Assembly: GCA_963786765.1 (NCBI GenBank)
Contig: CAWBAJ010000016.1
Location: 1 to 64,000, forward strand
Source of the DNA: DATKNA01 sp963786765
Lineage (GTDB): Bacteria > Actinomycetota > Actinomycetes > Actinomycetales > Kineosporiaceae
DNA length: 64,000 nt
Direction of reading: 5' to 3'
Shown: piece by piece, positions 16,644-25,862 of the stretch
How positions within the stretch are numbered: the stretch's first letter is position 1
Layout of the letters: every line of letters begins with the position of its first letter
Translations under genes and position numbers: made by a program
Notes under the pieces: model-generated
The model's input: only the letters and a program-made list of their open reading frames with translations
What the model was told of the DNA's origin: nothing
Database searches by the model: none

Positions 16644-17270
16644 TTGCCGACCCGCATCCTCGTCGTCGACAACTACGACAGCTTCGTGTGGACCATCGCC
16701 GGGTATCTCGCCCAGCTGGGCGCCGAGTGCGACGTCCTGCGCAACGACGCGGTGGGCACGCAGGATGCCGCCGGTTACGACGGCGTGCTGCTGTCGCCCG
16801 GGCCGGGGACGCCGGCGGAGGCGGGGATCAGCCCGGACATGGTGCGCTGGTGCGCGGACGAGGGCACGCCGATGCTCGGCGTCTGCCTCGGTCACCAGGC
16901 CCTGGGCGAGGTGTTCGGCGGCACGGTGGCGCACGCGCCGGAACTCATGCACGGGAAGACGAGCCTGGTCCGCCACGACGGCGGCGGCGTGCTCGAGGGA
17001 CTGCCCTCACCCTTCACCGCCACCCGCTACCACTCGCTCGCCGTGCTCGCCGACACCGTGCCCGACGTGCTCGAGGTGACGGGCACGACCGAGAGCGGTG
17101 TGGTCATGGCGCTGCAGCACCGCGAGCTGCCCCTGTTCGGAGTGCAGTTCCACCCCGAATCGGTGCTGACCGAGGGCGGCCACCGGCTGCTCGCGAACTG
17201 GCTGGCGGTCTGCGGCGACGAGCAGGCGGTGGGCAGGTCCGCCGGCCTGGCGCCGCTGGTCCGCCGCTGA
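16644..17270 (+). CDS. trpG: Anthranilate/aminodeoxychorismate synthase glutamine amidotransferase
   Basis: A 208-residue class I glutamine amidotransferase that releases ammonia from glutamine for the partner chorismate-using subunit. Motifs: VVDNYDSFVW at the start, the oxyanion loop LSPGPGTP, catalytic Cys81 in GVCLGHQALGE, and His170/Glu172 in QFHPES. Family members serve tryptophan (TrpG) or folate (PabA) synthesis, and the orphan gene next to pknB could serve either. The start is a TTG at 16644 (MPTRILVVDNYDS). It is convergent with pknB and separated from it by a hairpin. Confidence 0.92.
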   Translation: MPTRILVVDNYDSFVWTIAGYLAQLGAECDVLRNDAVGTQDAAGYDGVLLSPGPGTPAEAGISPDMVRWCADEGTPMLGVCLGHQALGEVFGGTVAHAPELMHGKTSLVRHDGGGVLEGLPSPFTATRYHSLAVLADTVPDVLEVTGTTESGVVMALQHRELPLFGVQFHPESVLTEGGHRLLANWLAVCGDEQAVGRSAGLAPLVRR

Positions 17271-17303
17271 CACCACGACCTGACCGAGCCGGCGCCTCGC
17301 CAG

Positions 17304-17342
17304 CGAAGGGCCGGCTCCCCCGGGTGGGGAGCGGGCCCTTCG
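17304..17342. terminator. Hairpin between trpG and pknB
   Basis: CGAAGGGCCGGCTCCCC at 17304-17320 pairs with the segment ending GGGCCCTTCG at 17342 with a single internal mismatch. It lies in the tail-to-tail gap of trpG and pknB and probably ends both transcripts. The outer bases CGAAGGGCC match those of the hairpin at 15221. Confidence 0.8.
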
Positions 17343-17368
17343 TCAGGAGCAAGTCTGCCGTCGCCCGA

Positions 17369-19246
17369 TCAGGGGCTCGGCGACGGAGATCCCGACGGCG
17401 ACGGCGACGGTGTCACCGAGGGCGACGGCGACGGCGACGGAGACGCGGCCTGCGCGACGGTGAGCCTGACCGTGCTGCCCACGGCGACTCTGCCGGGACC
17501 CGGGCTCATGCTGAGCACGGTTCCCGATTTGACGTTCACCGGCGCGGGGACGTAGGTGATGTGGTTCTTCAGGTTCCGCTCGGTCAACCTCTGGACGGCG
17601 ACCGCCACGTCCTTGTTCCGCAGGTTGGGAAGGTCGATCTGTCCCGAGGCGACGTACAGCTTGACCGCGGTCCCCTTGTCGACCGTGGTGCCCGCGGGCG
17701 GATCGCTCTTGACGACCTCGTTCTTCTGGTGCTGGGAATCGTCGATCGTCTCCGGGGAGGCAGGCGTCAGGCCTGCATCCTGCAGCTTCTGGAAGGCCTC
17801 GTCCTGGGTGAAGCCTTCCAGCGGCGGAACCGCGACCTGGCCCTTCCCGAGCGAGACCGACAGCGTGATCTTGTCCGTCGCGGCGATGGGTGTGTCCGGT
17901 GCCGGGTCCTGCGCGAAGACTGTGTCCTTCGGCTCGTCGTGGTTCTGGTTCTGCACGACGACGTTCTTGAAGCCCTTGTCCTTCAGCGTCTGCTTGGCGT
18001 CGTCGACGTTCGAGTTCACCACCGAGGGCACCGCGATCTTCGCCGGCCCCGGCGGCGGGCCACCACCGAGCTTCGTGATCGTGTAGAAGACGAGGCCGCC
18101 CAGCAACAGGATCGCGAGGGCGAGCAGCACGTAGGTACCGGTGCGGTTGGTGCGGCCCGGTTCCGGCGGCCGGTCCCGCCGCGAATAGCCGTACTCCTCC
18201 TCCAGCGGCGCCCCCGGCAGCATGCCGCCACCCACCGGGGCCACGGCAGTGCCGTACGCCGGGACAGGCTCGGTGGCGGGGTGCATCGTGCGGGTCCCCG
18301 CCCCCGGCGCCCCGAGGAACTGGGTCGTGGCCGCGGCCGCCGCACCCGCGGCGGCGCCGGCAGCAACGGCGGAGATGGGACGCCCCGCGAGCGCGGCCTC
18401 GATGTCGGCCCGGAACTCCGCCGCCGTCTGGTACCGGGTCTCGCGGTCCTTGGCCAGGGCGTGCAGGACGATGCGGTCGGCCACCGGCGGCACGGCAGGG
18501 TTGAAGGCGCTCGGCGGCTGCGGCTCCTCCCGCACGTGCTGGTAGGCGACCGCGACTGGCGAGTCGGCGACGAAGGGCGGCCGGCCGGTGAGCACCTCGT
18601 ACAGCAGGCAGCCGGCGGAGTACAGGTCGCTGCGGGCGTCCACGGTCTCGCCACGCGCCTGCTCCGGGGAGAGATACTGCGCAGTGCCGATCACGGCCTG
18701 GGTCTGCGTCATCGTCGACGAGGCGTCCGCCAGGGCGCGGGCGATGCCGAAGTCCATCACCTTGACGTCGCCGGTCGTCGTCATCATGACGTTAGCGGGC
18801 TTGATGTCCCGGTGCACGATCCCGGCGCGGTGGCTGTACTCGAGCGCCGACAGCACCCGGGCGGTGACCTCCAGAGCGGTGTCGACGTCGAGCGGGGAAC
18901 CGTCGTGCATCAGCTCGCGCAGCGTCCGGCCCTCGACGTACTCCATGACGATGTAGGGCAGCGCGACGCTGCTGCCGCCCGCCTCCACCACCTGCTCCTC
19001 GCCGGTGTCGTACACCGCGACGATCGCGGGGTGGTTGAGGGCCGCGGCGGACTGGGCCTCGCGCCGGAAGCGGGCCTGGAACGTGGCGTCCCGCGCCAGG
19101 TCCACACGGAGCAGTTTGATCGCGACGACGCGCCCCAGGCGGGTGTCGCGCCCGATGTGCACCTCCGCCATGCCACCCCGGCCGAGCAGGTCACCGACCT
19201 CGTAGCGGTTGCCCAGGACTCGGGGCTTGTCGTTCACGGAATCCAT
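17369..19246 (-). CDS. pknB: Ser/Thr protein kinase PknB with PASTA repeats
   Basis: A 625-residue transmembrane receptor kinase controlling wall growth and division. Kinase domain about 15-275: Gly loop LGRGGMAEVH, Lys44 in VAIK, HRDIKPAN (Asp147), DFG (Asp165), activation-loop Thr residues before GTAQYLSPEQ. An Ala/Gly-rich juxtamembrane linker precedes TM helix 372-390. Three PASTA domains (about 404-466, 472-534, 537-598) should bind muropeptides or lipid II; four is the commoner number in mycobacteria. The tail is a Ser-Pro repeat. The ATG at 19246 was chosen; a GTG at 19261 overlapping the pknA stop (GTGA) would add five residues. Last gene of the operon. Confidence 0.95.
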   Translation of the reverse strand: MDSVNDKPRVLGNRYEVGDLLGRGGMAEVHIGRDTRLGRVVAIKLLRVDLARDATFQARFRREAQSAAALNHPAIVAVYDTGEEQVVEAGGSSVALPYIVMEYVEGRTLRELMHDGSPLDVDTALEVTARVLSALEYSHRAGIVHRDIKPANVMMTTTGDVKVMDFGIARALADASSTMTQTQAVIGTAQYLSPEQARGETVDARSDLYSAGCLLYEVLTGRPPFVADSPVAVAYQHVREEPQPPSAFNPAVPPVADRIVLHALAKDRETRYQTAAEFRADIEAALAGRPISAVAAGAAAGAAAAATTQFLGAPGAGTRTMHPATEPVPAYGTAVAPVGGGMLPGAPLEEEYGYSRRDRPPEPGRTNRTGTYVLLALAILLLGGLVFYTITKLGGGPPPGPAKIAVPSVVNSNVDDAKQTLKDKGFKNVVVQNQNHDEPKDTVFAQDPAPDTPIAATDKITLSVSLGKGQVAVPPLEGFTQDEAFQKLQDAGLTPASPETIDDSQHQKNEVVKSDPPAGTTVDKGTAVKLYVASGQIDLPNLRNKDVAVAVQRLTERNLKNHITYVPAPVNVKSGTVLSMSPGPGRVAVGSTVRLTVAQAASPSPSPSPSVTPSPSPSGSPSPSP

Positions 19247-19257
19247 CCCAACCGTCG

Positions 19258-21045
19258 TCACGTCGTCGATCCCGACTTCCCAGTGTCCACCGTGGGGGCA
19301 GGTCCCGGTGATATCCGCAACGCCGTTCCGCCGCTGTTCCCCGAGCCGCTGCCCGGGCCGTTGCCGGAGCCGCCGCCCGAGCCGCCGCCCGGCCCGCCGC
19401 CCGAGCCGCGGCCGACCGCGCCGCCCGCCCCCTGTGCCGGGGCGCTGCCCGTCGGGCTCGGCGACGGGCTGGGACCGGTGCTCGTGGTTCCCGACGCCGC
19501 CGGGCTGGACGGCGGCGGGGAGGGGGACGGCGACGGTGGGGGAACGACGGACGCGGTCGGCGTCGGTGTCCGGCTCGCGGTGGGAGTGGGCGTCGCCGAG
19601 TGCCTCGACGAGCTCGTGGTCGGCCGCCCGGGGTTCGACGTGGAGCCGGTGGCCGAAGCCTTGGGGGTGGTGACCGTGGTCTTGCCGGGAGAGTGTCCGG
19701 TGGTCGGAGCAGGGGAATGGGTTCCGCCGGGGGCCGGCGCCGGTTCGGGGTCCTGAGTCCGCAGCGCGGCGACCACGCTGCCGACGATCACGAGCAGCAC
19801 GAGAGCGATGAGGGCCATCAGGGGCAGCGAGGGGGAGCCCCGGCGCCGGCGGACTCCGCCGGTCCCCGGCCCCCCGGGGAAGGGCAGCGGCGCGGTGACG
19901 AATTGCTGGAAGGGATCCGGGTCGGCTGGTGGCGGACCGCCCGAGAGCAATGCCCCGCCGGACAGCAGGGCGCCGCTGGCGGCCGCGCTGCCCGGCTCTG
20001 GCACGGCACCGCTCGCGGCGGCGCCGTTCAGAGGCACGGGCGCACCCGGGTAGGGCGTGGAGGGCCACGCGGCCGGCGGAACCGGCCCGGCGAAGGCCTC
20101 CGCGGCGGGTGCGACCGCCCCCGCCGCGGCCGCCCCCAGCACCAAGGCGGTGGGAGCGTCGGCGAACCCGTCAGCGCCGTACCCGTCACCCGCGTACGGC
20201 GTGCTCCCCGTGTGGGCGCGCACCCGCAAGCCCTCGGCGGCTGCGGCGAAGGCCTCGGCGCCGCCGATCCGCCGCTGCGGGTCCTTCTCCATGGCCGCCG
20301 CGACCAGCGCGCGCACCTCCGGGGCGATCGTGCCGGGCAGCGGGGGCGGCTCCTCGGACAGGTGGGCCGTCGCCACGCCGATCTGGTCGTCGCCCTCGAA
20401 CGGCCGGCGACCGGCCAGGCACTCGTACATGACGACACCGAGGGCGTAGATGTCGGAGGCCGGGGTGGCGGCGCGGCCCCGCGCCAGCTCGGGGGCCAGG
20501 TAGTGGGCCGTCCCCATCACCTGGCCGGTCGCCGTCAACGGCTCGTGGTCGTCGGGGCGCGCGATCCCGAAGTCGGTGACCTTGACCCGGCCGTCCGGGG
20601 TCACCATCAGGTTCGCGGGCTTGACGTCGCGGTGGATGACGCCGCGTTCGTGCGCGGCGTGCAGCGCCCGCGCCGCCTGCGCGACGACGTCGAGCGTCCG
20701 GTCGCTGCCGAGCGCGCCCTCGCGGGCGAGGATCGCCGACAGCGGCTCCCCGGGGACCAGCTCCATCACCAGATAGGCCAGGCCCTTGCCGTCGACCGAC
20801 GTCTCGCCGTAGTCGTACACCGACGCGATCCCAGGGTGCGGTACTCGCCCGGCCGTGCGCGCCTCCGCCCGGAAGCGGCGCCGGAACGCGTCGTCGTCCG
20901 CGAGCTCGGCCCGCAGGATCTTGACGGCGACCGCGCGGTCGAGCACGACGTCGCTGCCCTCCCACACCTCGCCCATCCCGCCGAAGGCGAGCCGGCGCAG
21001 CAGCAGGTACCTCTCGTCGAGGCTGGTCTGGGGCGTGACCGTCAC
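19258..21045 (-). CDS. pknA: Ser/Thr protein kinase PknA
   Basis: A 595-residue membrane kinase. Kinase domain about 12-275: FGGMGEVW loop, Lys42 in AVKIL, HRDVKPAN (Asp140), DFG (Asp158), GTAHYLAPE. An Ala/Pro-rich cytoplasmic linker leads to one transmembrane helix (about 407-428). The extracellular part is a 165-residue low-complexity tail, first Thr/Ser/Pro-rich and then Gly/Ser-rich, with no PASTA domain, as expected for PknA. PknA phosphorylates FtsZ, MurD and PknB in mycobacteria. The GTG at 21045 overlaps the pbpA stop by 4 bases. Confidence 0.93.
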   Translation of the reverse strand: MTVTPQTSLDERYLLLRRLAFGGMGEVWEGSDVVLDRAVAVKILRAELADDDAFRRRFRAEARTAGRVPHPGIASVYDYGETSVDGKGLAYLVMELVPGEPLSAILAREGALGSDRTLDVVAQAARALHAAHERGVIHRDVKPANLMVTPDGRVKVTDFGIARPDDHEPLTATGQVMGTAHYLAPELARGRAATPASDIYALGVVMYECLAGRRPFEGDDQIGVATAHLSEEPPPLPGTIAPEVRALVAAAMEKDPQRRIGGAEAFAAAAEGLRVRAHTGSTPYAGDGYGADGFADAPTALVLGAAAAGAVAPAAEAFAGPVPPAAWPSTPYPGAPVPLNGAAASGAVPEPGSAAASGALLSGGALLSGGPPPADPDPFQQFVTAPLPFPGGPGTGGVRRRRGSPSLPLMALIALVLLVIVGSVVAALRTQDPEPAPAPGGTHSPAPTTGHSPGKTTVTTPKASATGSTSNPGRPTTSSSRHSATPTPTASRTPTPTASVVPPPSPSPSPPPSSPAASGTTSTGPSPSPSPTGSAPAQGAGGAVGRGSGGGPGGGSGGGSGNGPGSGSGNSGGTALRISPGPAPTVDTGKSGSTT

Positions 21046-22499
21046 CGGTGAACCACCGCCTCCATCACCTTGCGCGCGATCGGCGCCGCCACCCGGCCAC
21101 CGGACGCCGCCTCGCCGTACGTGCCGCCGTCCTCGACCACCACCGCCACAGCGATCTTCGGGTTGTCGGCGGGCGCGAACGCGGTGAACCACGCCAGCGG
21201 CGGGGAGCCCTTCGACGTCTGCGCGGTCCCCGTCTTGCCGGCCACCCGCACGCCGCTGATCTGTGCGTTGGTGCCGGTGCCCGACTGGACCACGGACTCC
21301 ATCATCGCCGTCAGCTGGCTCGCGACCTGGGGGGTGACCGCCGTGGAGAACTGGGTCGGCTGGGTCTCGGAGATCGTGTTCAGGTCGGAGGACCGGATCC
21401 GGCTGATCAGGTATGGCTGCATCACGACGCCACCGTTCGCGATCCCCGCCGCCACCATGGCGACCTGCAGCGGGGTGACCCGCACGTCGAACTGCCCGAT
21501 CGAGGCCTGCGCCACCTGGGCCTTGTTCATGTTCTGCGGAAACGCACTCGGCGTCACCGTGAGCGGGACCTGCAGGGTGCGCCCGAACCCGAACTTCGCG
21601 GCCTGCTGGCTCAGGGCGTCGCCGCCCAGGGTCATGCCCAGGTTGCCGAACGCGGTGTTGCACGAGATCCGGAGCGCGTTCAGCAGGCTCACCTGGCCGC
21701 CGGGCCCGCAGGGCTGCCGGTCGTCGTTGGGCAGGGTGATCGTCGTCTGCGGCAGCGGGAGCTCGGCGGGGCCCGGGACCAGCGTGTCCGGGTTGTAGCG
21801 GCCGGTGGAGAGTGCCGTCGCACTGGTGATGAGCTTGAACGTGGAGCCCGGCGGGTAGAGCCGCCCGGCGATGGCCCGGTTGTCCAGCGGCCGGTCCGGG
21901 TCGGCGAGCAGCCGCTTGTAGGCCCGTTCCGCCTTCGTGCGGGAGTGGGTCGCCAGCGTGTTCGGGTCGTACGTGGGGGCGCTGACCATGGCGAGGATCG
22001 CGCCCGTCTTCGGGTCGAGGGCGACGACGGCGCCCTTCTGATTACCGAGGGCCTCGGAGGCCGCCTGCTGCACCGCGGGGTCCACGGTGAGCTCGACCGA
22101 CGCCCCCTTGGGCTGCCGTCCCGTCAGCAGATCCGAGATGCGCCGGTAGAAGAGCTGGTCGGCGGTGCCGTTGAGATAGGCGTTCGCGGCGGCCTCGACG
22201 CCGGTCGCCGACCCGAAGACCGCGCTGTAGTACCCCGTCACGTGCGCGAACAGCGGCCCGGAGGGGTAGGTCCGGAGGTACTTGTAGAGGTCGTTGACGG
22301 GCTTGGACGACGCGAGCACGGTGTTGCCCGCGACGATCGGCCCGCGCTCGCGGCTGTACTGCTTGTAGACCGTCCGGGCGTTGCCGGGGTGCGCGTTGAG
22401 CGAGGACGCCTGGACGAACTGGATGCTGGTCGCGCTCGCGAACAGGGCGAGGAACAGCACGGTGACGACTGCGGAGAGCCGGCGCAGGGGTGTGTTCAC
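21042..22499 (-). CDS. pbpA: Penicillin-binding protein 2-like transpeptidase PbpA
   Basis: A 485-residue class B penicillin-binding protein that cross-links peptidoglycan together with RodA. One N-terminal membrane anchor (residues 8-26), a non-catalytic dimerisation-like region, then the transpeptidase: STFK with active Ser219, SCN (279-281) and KTGT (422-425). There is no PASTA domain. The GTG start overlaps the rodA stop by 4 bases and its own stop overlaps pknA's start, so RodA, PbpA and PknA are translationally coupled. The arrangement is the same as in Mycobacterium and Streptomyces. Confidence 0.95.
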   Translation of the reverse strand: MNTPLRRLSAVVTVLFLALFASATSIQFVQASSLNAHPGNARTVYKQYSRERGPIVAGNTVLASSKPVNDLYKYLRTYPSGPLFAHVTGYYSAVFGSATGVEAAANAYLNGTADQLFYRRISDLLTGRQPKGASVELTVDPAVQQAASEALGNQKGAVVALDPKTGAILAMVSAPTYDPNTLATHSRTKAERAYKRLLADPDRPLDNRAIAGRLYPPGSTFKLITSATALSTGRYNPDTLVPGPAELPLPQTTITLPNDDRQPCGPGGQVSLLNALRISCNTAFGNLGMTLGGDALSQQAAKFGFGRTLQVPLTVTPSAFPQNMNKAQVAQASIGQFDVRVTPLQVAMVAAGIANGGVVMQPYLISRIRSSDLNTISETQPTQFSTAVTPQVASQLTAMMESVVQSGTGTNAQISGVRVAGKTGTAQTSKGSPPLAWFTAFAPADNPKIAVAVVVEDGGTYGEAASGGRVAAPIARKVMEAVVHR

Positions 22500-23866
22500 G
22501 CCGCCACCGCCTGCGGCACCTCGGTGGTGGGGGCCGTCACGCTCTCCGGCGGGCGGCGCGCGCTGTCGGAGATGCGCAGCAGGAGCGCGACCACGATCCA
22601 GTTGGAGACGAGCGACGACCCGCCGTAGGCGAGGAACGGTGCGGTGAGGCCGGTGAGCGGGATCAGCCGGGTGACGCCGCCGACGACGACGAACACCTGC
22701 AGGGCCACCGAGAACGACAGACCTGCGGCGAGCAGCTTGCCGAACCCGTCGCGGACGCCGACCGCGGTGCGCAGGCCGCGCTCCACGAGCATCCCGTAGA
22801 GGACGAGCAGCGCGAAGATCCCGGTCAGGCCGAGCTCCTCGCCGATCGCCGCCACGATGAAGTCGCTCTGCGCGAACGGCACGAGGTCGGGGCGGCCCTG
22901 GCCGAGGCCGGTGCCGAGCAGCCCGCCGCTCGCCATCCCGAACCAGCCCTGGATCGGCTGGAAGGCGCGGTCGACGTTCTGCGGGTCGAACGGGTGCAGC
23001 CAGATGTCGACGCGCAGCTGCACGTGCGAGAACAGCGTCCACGCCGCGAACGCCCCGCCCGCGAACAGCAGCATGCCGATGACGATCCAGCTGGTGCGTT
23101 CCGTCGCCACGTACAGCACGGCCACGAACAGCCCGAAGAACAGCAGCGAGGTGCCGAGGTCGCTCTCGAACACGAGGACGCCGAGGCTCGCCAGCCAGGC
23201 CACGAGGATCGGCCCGAGGTCGCGGCCGCGGGGCAGTTGCAGCCCGAGGATGCGGCGCCCGACGAGCGACAGCGAGTCGCGCGCCGTCACCAGGTAACCG
23301 GCGAAGAACAGCGCCAGCAGGATCTTCGCGATCTCCCCGGGCTGGAAGGACAGCGGGCCGACGCCGATCCAGATCCTGGCGCCGCGGATCTCGCGCCCGA
23401 TCCCCGGCAGGAGCGGCAGCAGGAGCAGCCCGAAGCCGACGATCATGGCCGTGTAGGTGTACCGCGCCAGGGCCCGGTGGTCGCGGACGGCGACGAGCAC
23501 GAACACGGCGCAGGCGATGCCGATCGCACTCCACATCAGCTGGCGTGTGGCCAGCGAGGTGGACCCGTTGAAGTGGTGGGCCAGGTCGAGGCGGTGGATG
23601 ACGACGAGCCCGAGCCCGTTGATGACCGTGGCGATCGGGAGCATCACGGGGTCGGCGTACGGTGCGCGCCAGCGCAGCACGCCGTGCACGATGAGGACGA
23701 GCAGCGCGAGCCCCCCGGACACGAGCCAGAAGTCCTGCGGCACCGCACCTTCGATGGCGAGGCCCACGATGGCGTAGGCGGCCCCCGCGACGGCGATCGC
23801 GAGCAGGAGCAGCACGAGCTCGACGTTGCGGCGGGTCGGGGGGACGACCGGCGTCACGACCGCCAT
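22496..23866 (-). CDS. rodA: RodA/FtsW-type SEDS peptidoglycan glycosyltransferase
   Basis: A 456-residue SEDS protein with about 12 transmembrane segments that polymerises lipid II for PbpA to cross-link. Family signatures include GARIWIGVGPLSFQPGEIAKI, the loop DLGTSLLFFGLF and the C-terminal PFLAYGGSSLVSNW. The long extracytoplasmic loop with LVPFAQSDFIVAAIGEELG is present. The ATG at 23866 was chosen because AGGAGG lies five bases upstream; a GTG at 23872 falls within that site. The stop overlaps the pbpA start. Confidence 0.95.
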   Translation of the reverse strand: MAVVTPVVPPTRRNVELVLLLLAIAVAGAAYAIVGLAIEGAVPQDFWLVSGGLALLVLIVHGVLRWRAPYADPVMLPIATVINGLGLVVIHRLDLAHHFNGSTSLATRQLMWSAIGIACAVFVLVAVRDHRALARYTYTAMIVGFGLLLLPLLPGIGREIRGARIWIGVGPLSFQPGEIAKILLALFFAGYLVTARDSLSLVGRRILGLQLPRGRDLGPILVAWLASLGVLVFESDLGTSLLFFGLFVAVLYVATERTSWIVIGMLLFAGGAFAAWTLFSHVQLRVDIWLHPFDPQNVDRAFQPIQGWFGMASGGLLGTGLGQGRPDLVPFAQSDFIVAAIGEELGLTGIFALLVLYGMLVERGLRTAVGVRDGFGKLLAAGLSFSVALQVFVVVGGVTRLIPLTGLTAPFLAYGGSSLVSNWIVVALLLRISDSARRPPESVTAPTTEVPQAVAA

Positions 23867-23912
23867 CGCCACCTCCTCCTACCGGCCGGGCTCGTGACGA
23901 CCCGGCGGGGCG

Positions 23913-25340
23913 TCATCGGGCACCTGCACAGGTCACGGCGGCGCCGGGGCTGCCCGAAGGGGACGGCTGAACCGCCAAGGGGGATGACGGCGTCGCCGGC
24001 CCCGGTGTTGCCCCCGTCGTCGAGGGTGACGCCTGCGCCCGCAGCACGGTGGTGGGCGAGACCCGGGGCGAGACGCTGGGCGAGACCGCGGGCGAGGGAC
24101 CGGGCGAGACGCTCCCCACGGTTCCCGACGCCACGGCCGGGCTCGCGGGGCAGGCGGCCTCGCGGAGGGCTTCCACCTTGGCCGCGGCCTCGGTCCCGTT
24201 GTCGACGACGAGCCCGGCCCGGACCGAGTCCTGGTCCGCCGGCGGAAGGGTGTCGACGAGGACGCCGGTGGTGTGGTCGAGCGTCGCGAGGTCCAGCGGC
24301 CCCAGGTCCTGAGGCAGCCCCCGGTACACCGCGACCTGCTGGCCGTAGACCCCCACGAAGTACTGCTGGCGGACCCAGTGCCAGGCGGCGAAGGCGCCCG
24401 CGGCGAGCACGGCGGCGACGACCGCGACGCCGGCGAGCCGGACGACAGTGCGACTGCGCGGTCGGGCCTGATTCTCGTCGGCGTCCTCGTCCGGGTCGGC
24501 ACCCGCCGTGAGGGCGGCAGCCCGCTCCGCGGCGGAGCCCTCGTCCGGTGGACGTCGCTGGGGGTGCACGGACGCGGCGCCCACCACCGACGGAGCGGCG
24601 TCGGCGGACGCCGGCTCGTCGACGACGTCCGCAACGATGCAGGTCACGTTGTCGGGCGCCCCGGCCCTGCGGGCCAGCGCGACCAGCCGCTCGCACGTCG
24701 CCCCGGGCGGATCCGAGGACGCGAGGGTCTCCTGCAGGGTCTCGAAGCTCACCACCCCGGACAGCCCGTCCGAGCAGAGCAGGTAGCGGTCGCCGACCCG
24801 GCTCTCTCGGATCGAGAAGTCGGGCTCCGGATCGTCCACGATGTCGCTCAGCACGCGCATGAGGACCGAGCGCTGCGGGTGGTGCTCGGCCTCCTCGGGG
24901 GTGAGGCGGCCCTCGTCGACGAGCGTCTGGACGAAGGTGTGGTCCTTGGTGATCTGGGCGAGGACACCGTCCCGGAGCAGGTAGGCGCGGGAATCGCCGA
25001 TGTGCGCGAGGGCCAGCCGGTTGCCGGCGCGCATCAAGGCGGTGATCGTCGTCCCCATGCCGGCGAGCTGCGGCTCCTCCTGGACACGCGCGAGGAGCTC
25101 GCCATGAGCGGCGCGGACCGCGCGCTCGAGGTGCGCGAGCGCGTCGTCGGAGCCGTGCGACTCGCCGTCCAGGGGCGCGAGCTCGCCGATCGCGAGCGAG
25201 GAGGCGACGTCCCCCCCGGCATGCCCGCCCATGCCGTCGGCGACGACCAGCAGGTGCGGGCCGGCGTAACCGGAGTCCTGGTTGTTCTGGCGGACGAGCC
25301 CGACGTCCGAGCGGGCTGCGTAGCGCAGGGCGATGGCCAC
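23913..25340 (-). CDS. pstP: PP2C-family Ser/Thr protein phosphatase PstP
   Basis: A 475-residue membrane phosphatase that reverses PknA/PknB phosphorylation. The PP2C domain (1-240) contains SDVGLVRQNNQDS, VADGMGGHAGG, HIGDSRAYLLRDG, LLCSDGL and DNVTCIV, supplying the Asp/Gly metal ligands. A charged linker, one TM helix (about 299-320) and an extracellular region of about 150 residues ending in a Ser/Pro/Thr tail follow. The GTG at 25340 lies five bases after the fhaB stop. The extracellular tail is low-complexity, like those of PknA and PknB here. Confidence 0.94.
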   Translation of the reverse strand: MAIALRYAARSDVGLVRQNNQDSGYAGPHLLVVADGMGGHAGGDVASSLAIGELAPLDGESHGSDDALAHLERAVRAAHGELLARVQEEPQLAGMGTTITALMRAGNRLALAHIGDSRAYLLRDGVLAQITKDHTFVQTLVDEGRLTPEEAEHHPQRSVLMRVLSDIVDDPEPDFSIRESRVGDRYLLCSDGLSGVVSFETLQETLASSDPPGATCERLVALARRAGAPDNVTCIVADVVDEPASADAAPSVVGAASVHPQRRPPDEGSAAERAAALTAGADPDEDADENQARPRSRTVVRLAGVAVVAAVLAAGAFAAWHWVRQQYFVGVYGQQVAVYRGLPQDLGPLDLATLDHTTGVLVDTLPPADQDSVRAGLVVDNGTEAAAKVEALREAACPASPAVASGTVGSVSPGPSPAVSPSVSPRVSPTTVLRAQASPSTTGATPGPATPSSPLAVQPSPSGSPGAAVTCAGAR

Positions 25341-25345
25341 CGGCG

Positions 25346-25852
25346 CTACCTCCGCAGCTCGAGAACGGTGCGCCCGACCCGGACGGGCACCCCCGGCTCG
25401 ACGCGGGCCGCCTCGGTCACCCGGACGCCGCCGAGGAAGGTGCCGTTGGTCGAGCCCAGGTCCTCGACGAGCCAGCCGCCCTCCTGCGGGAAGAGGCGGG
25501 CGTGCCGGCCCGAGGCGAAGTCGTCGTCGAGCACGAGCGTGCACTCGGGGGCGCGGCCGATGAGCACGGGCGCCTGCCCGAGGGTGAGGGTCGTCCCGCG
25601 CAGCGAGCCGTCCGTGACGACCAGCGTCCGGAGACCGCGCGGCTGGTCGGGCGTGCGACCGCGCCGTCCCGCGACGGGGGCCGTGGGCTGCGGCCCGGCC
25701 GCCGGTGCCGGGGCGGCCGCCGGGCGGGGAGCCCGCCGGACCACCCGGGTTCCGAAGAGGTCGCGGCGGAGCACGGCGAGGATCGAGAGCACGAGGAGCC
25801 ACAGCAGGGCCAGGAAGCCCAGGCGCAGCAGGGTGAGGGTGAGCTCGCTCAT
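25346..25852 (-). CDS. fhaB: FHA-domain protein FhaB (FipA)
   Basis: A 168-residue protein with an N-terminal membrane helix (LLRLGFLALLWLLVLSILAV), a Pro/Ala linker and a C-terminal FHA domain (about 75-165) showing IGRAPECTLVLDD, the phosphothreonine-binding SGRHARL and DLGSTNGTFL. It reads phosphothreonine marks made by PknA/PknB and links them to the divisome (FipA in mycobacteria). The ATG at 25852 is 10 bases after the fhaA stop. Confidence 0.94.
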   Translation of the reverse strand: MSELTLTLLRLGFLALLWLLVLSILAVLRRDLFGTRVVRRAPRPAAAPAPAAGPQPTAPVAGRRGRTPDQPRGLRTLVVTDGSLRGTTLTLGQAPVLIGRAPECTLVLDDDFASGRHARLFPQEGGWLVEDLGSTNGTFLGGVRVTEAARVEPGVPVRVGRTVLELRR

Positions 25853-25862
25853 CGCCAGGCGG

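Noticed and set aside
16595..19756. A plus-strand open frame of over 1000 codons across trpG and pknB
   Set aside because: It is the shadow of trpG and the kinase genes; the text is low-complexity and the real genes carry full catalytic motifs.
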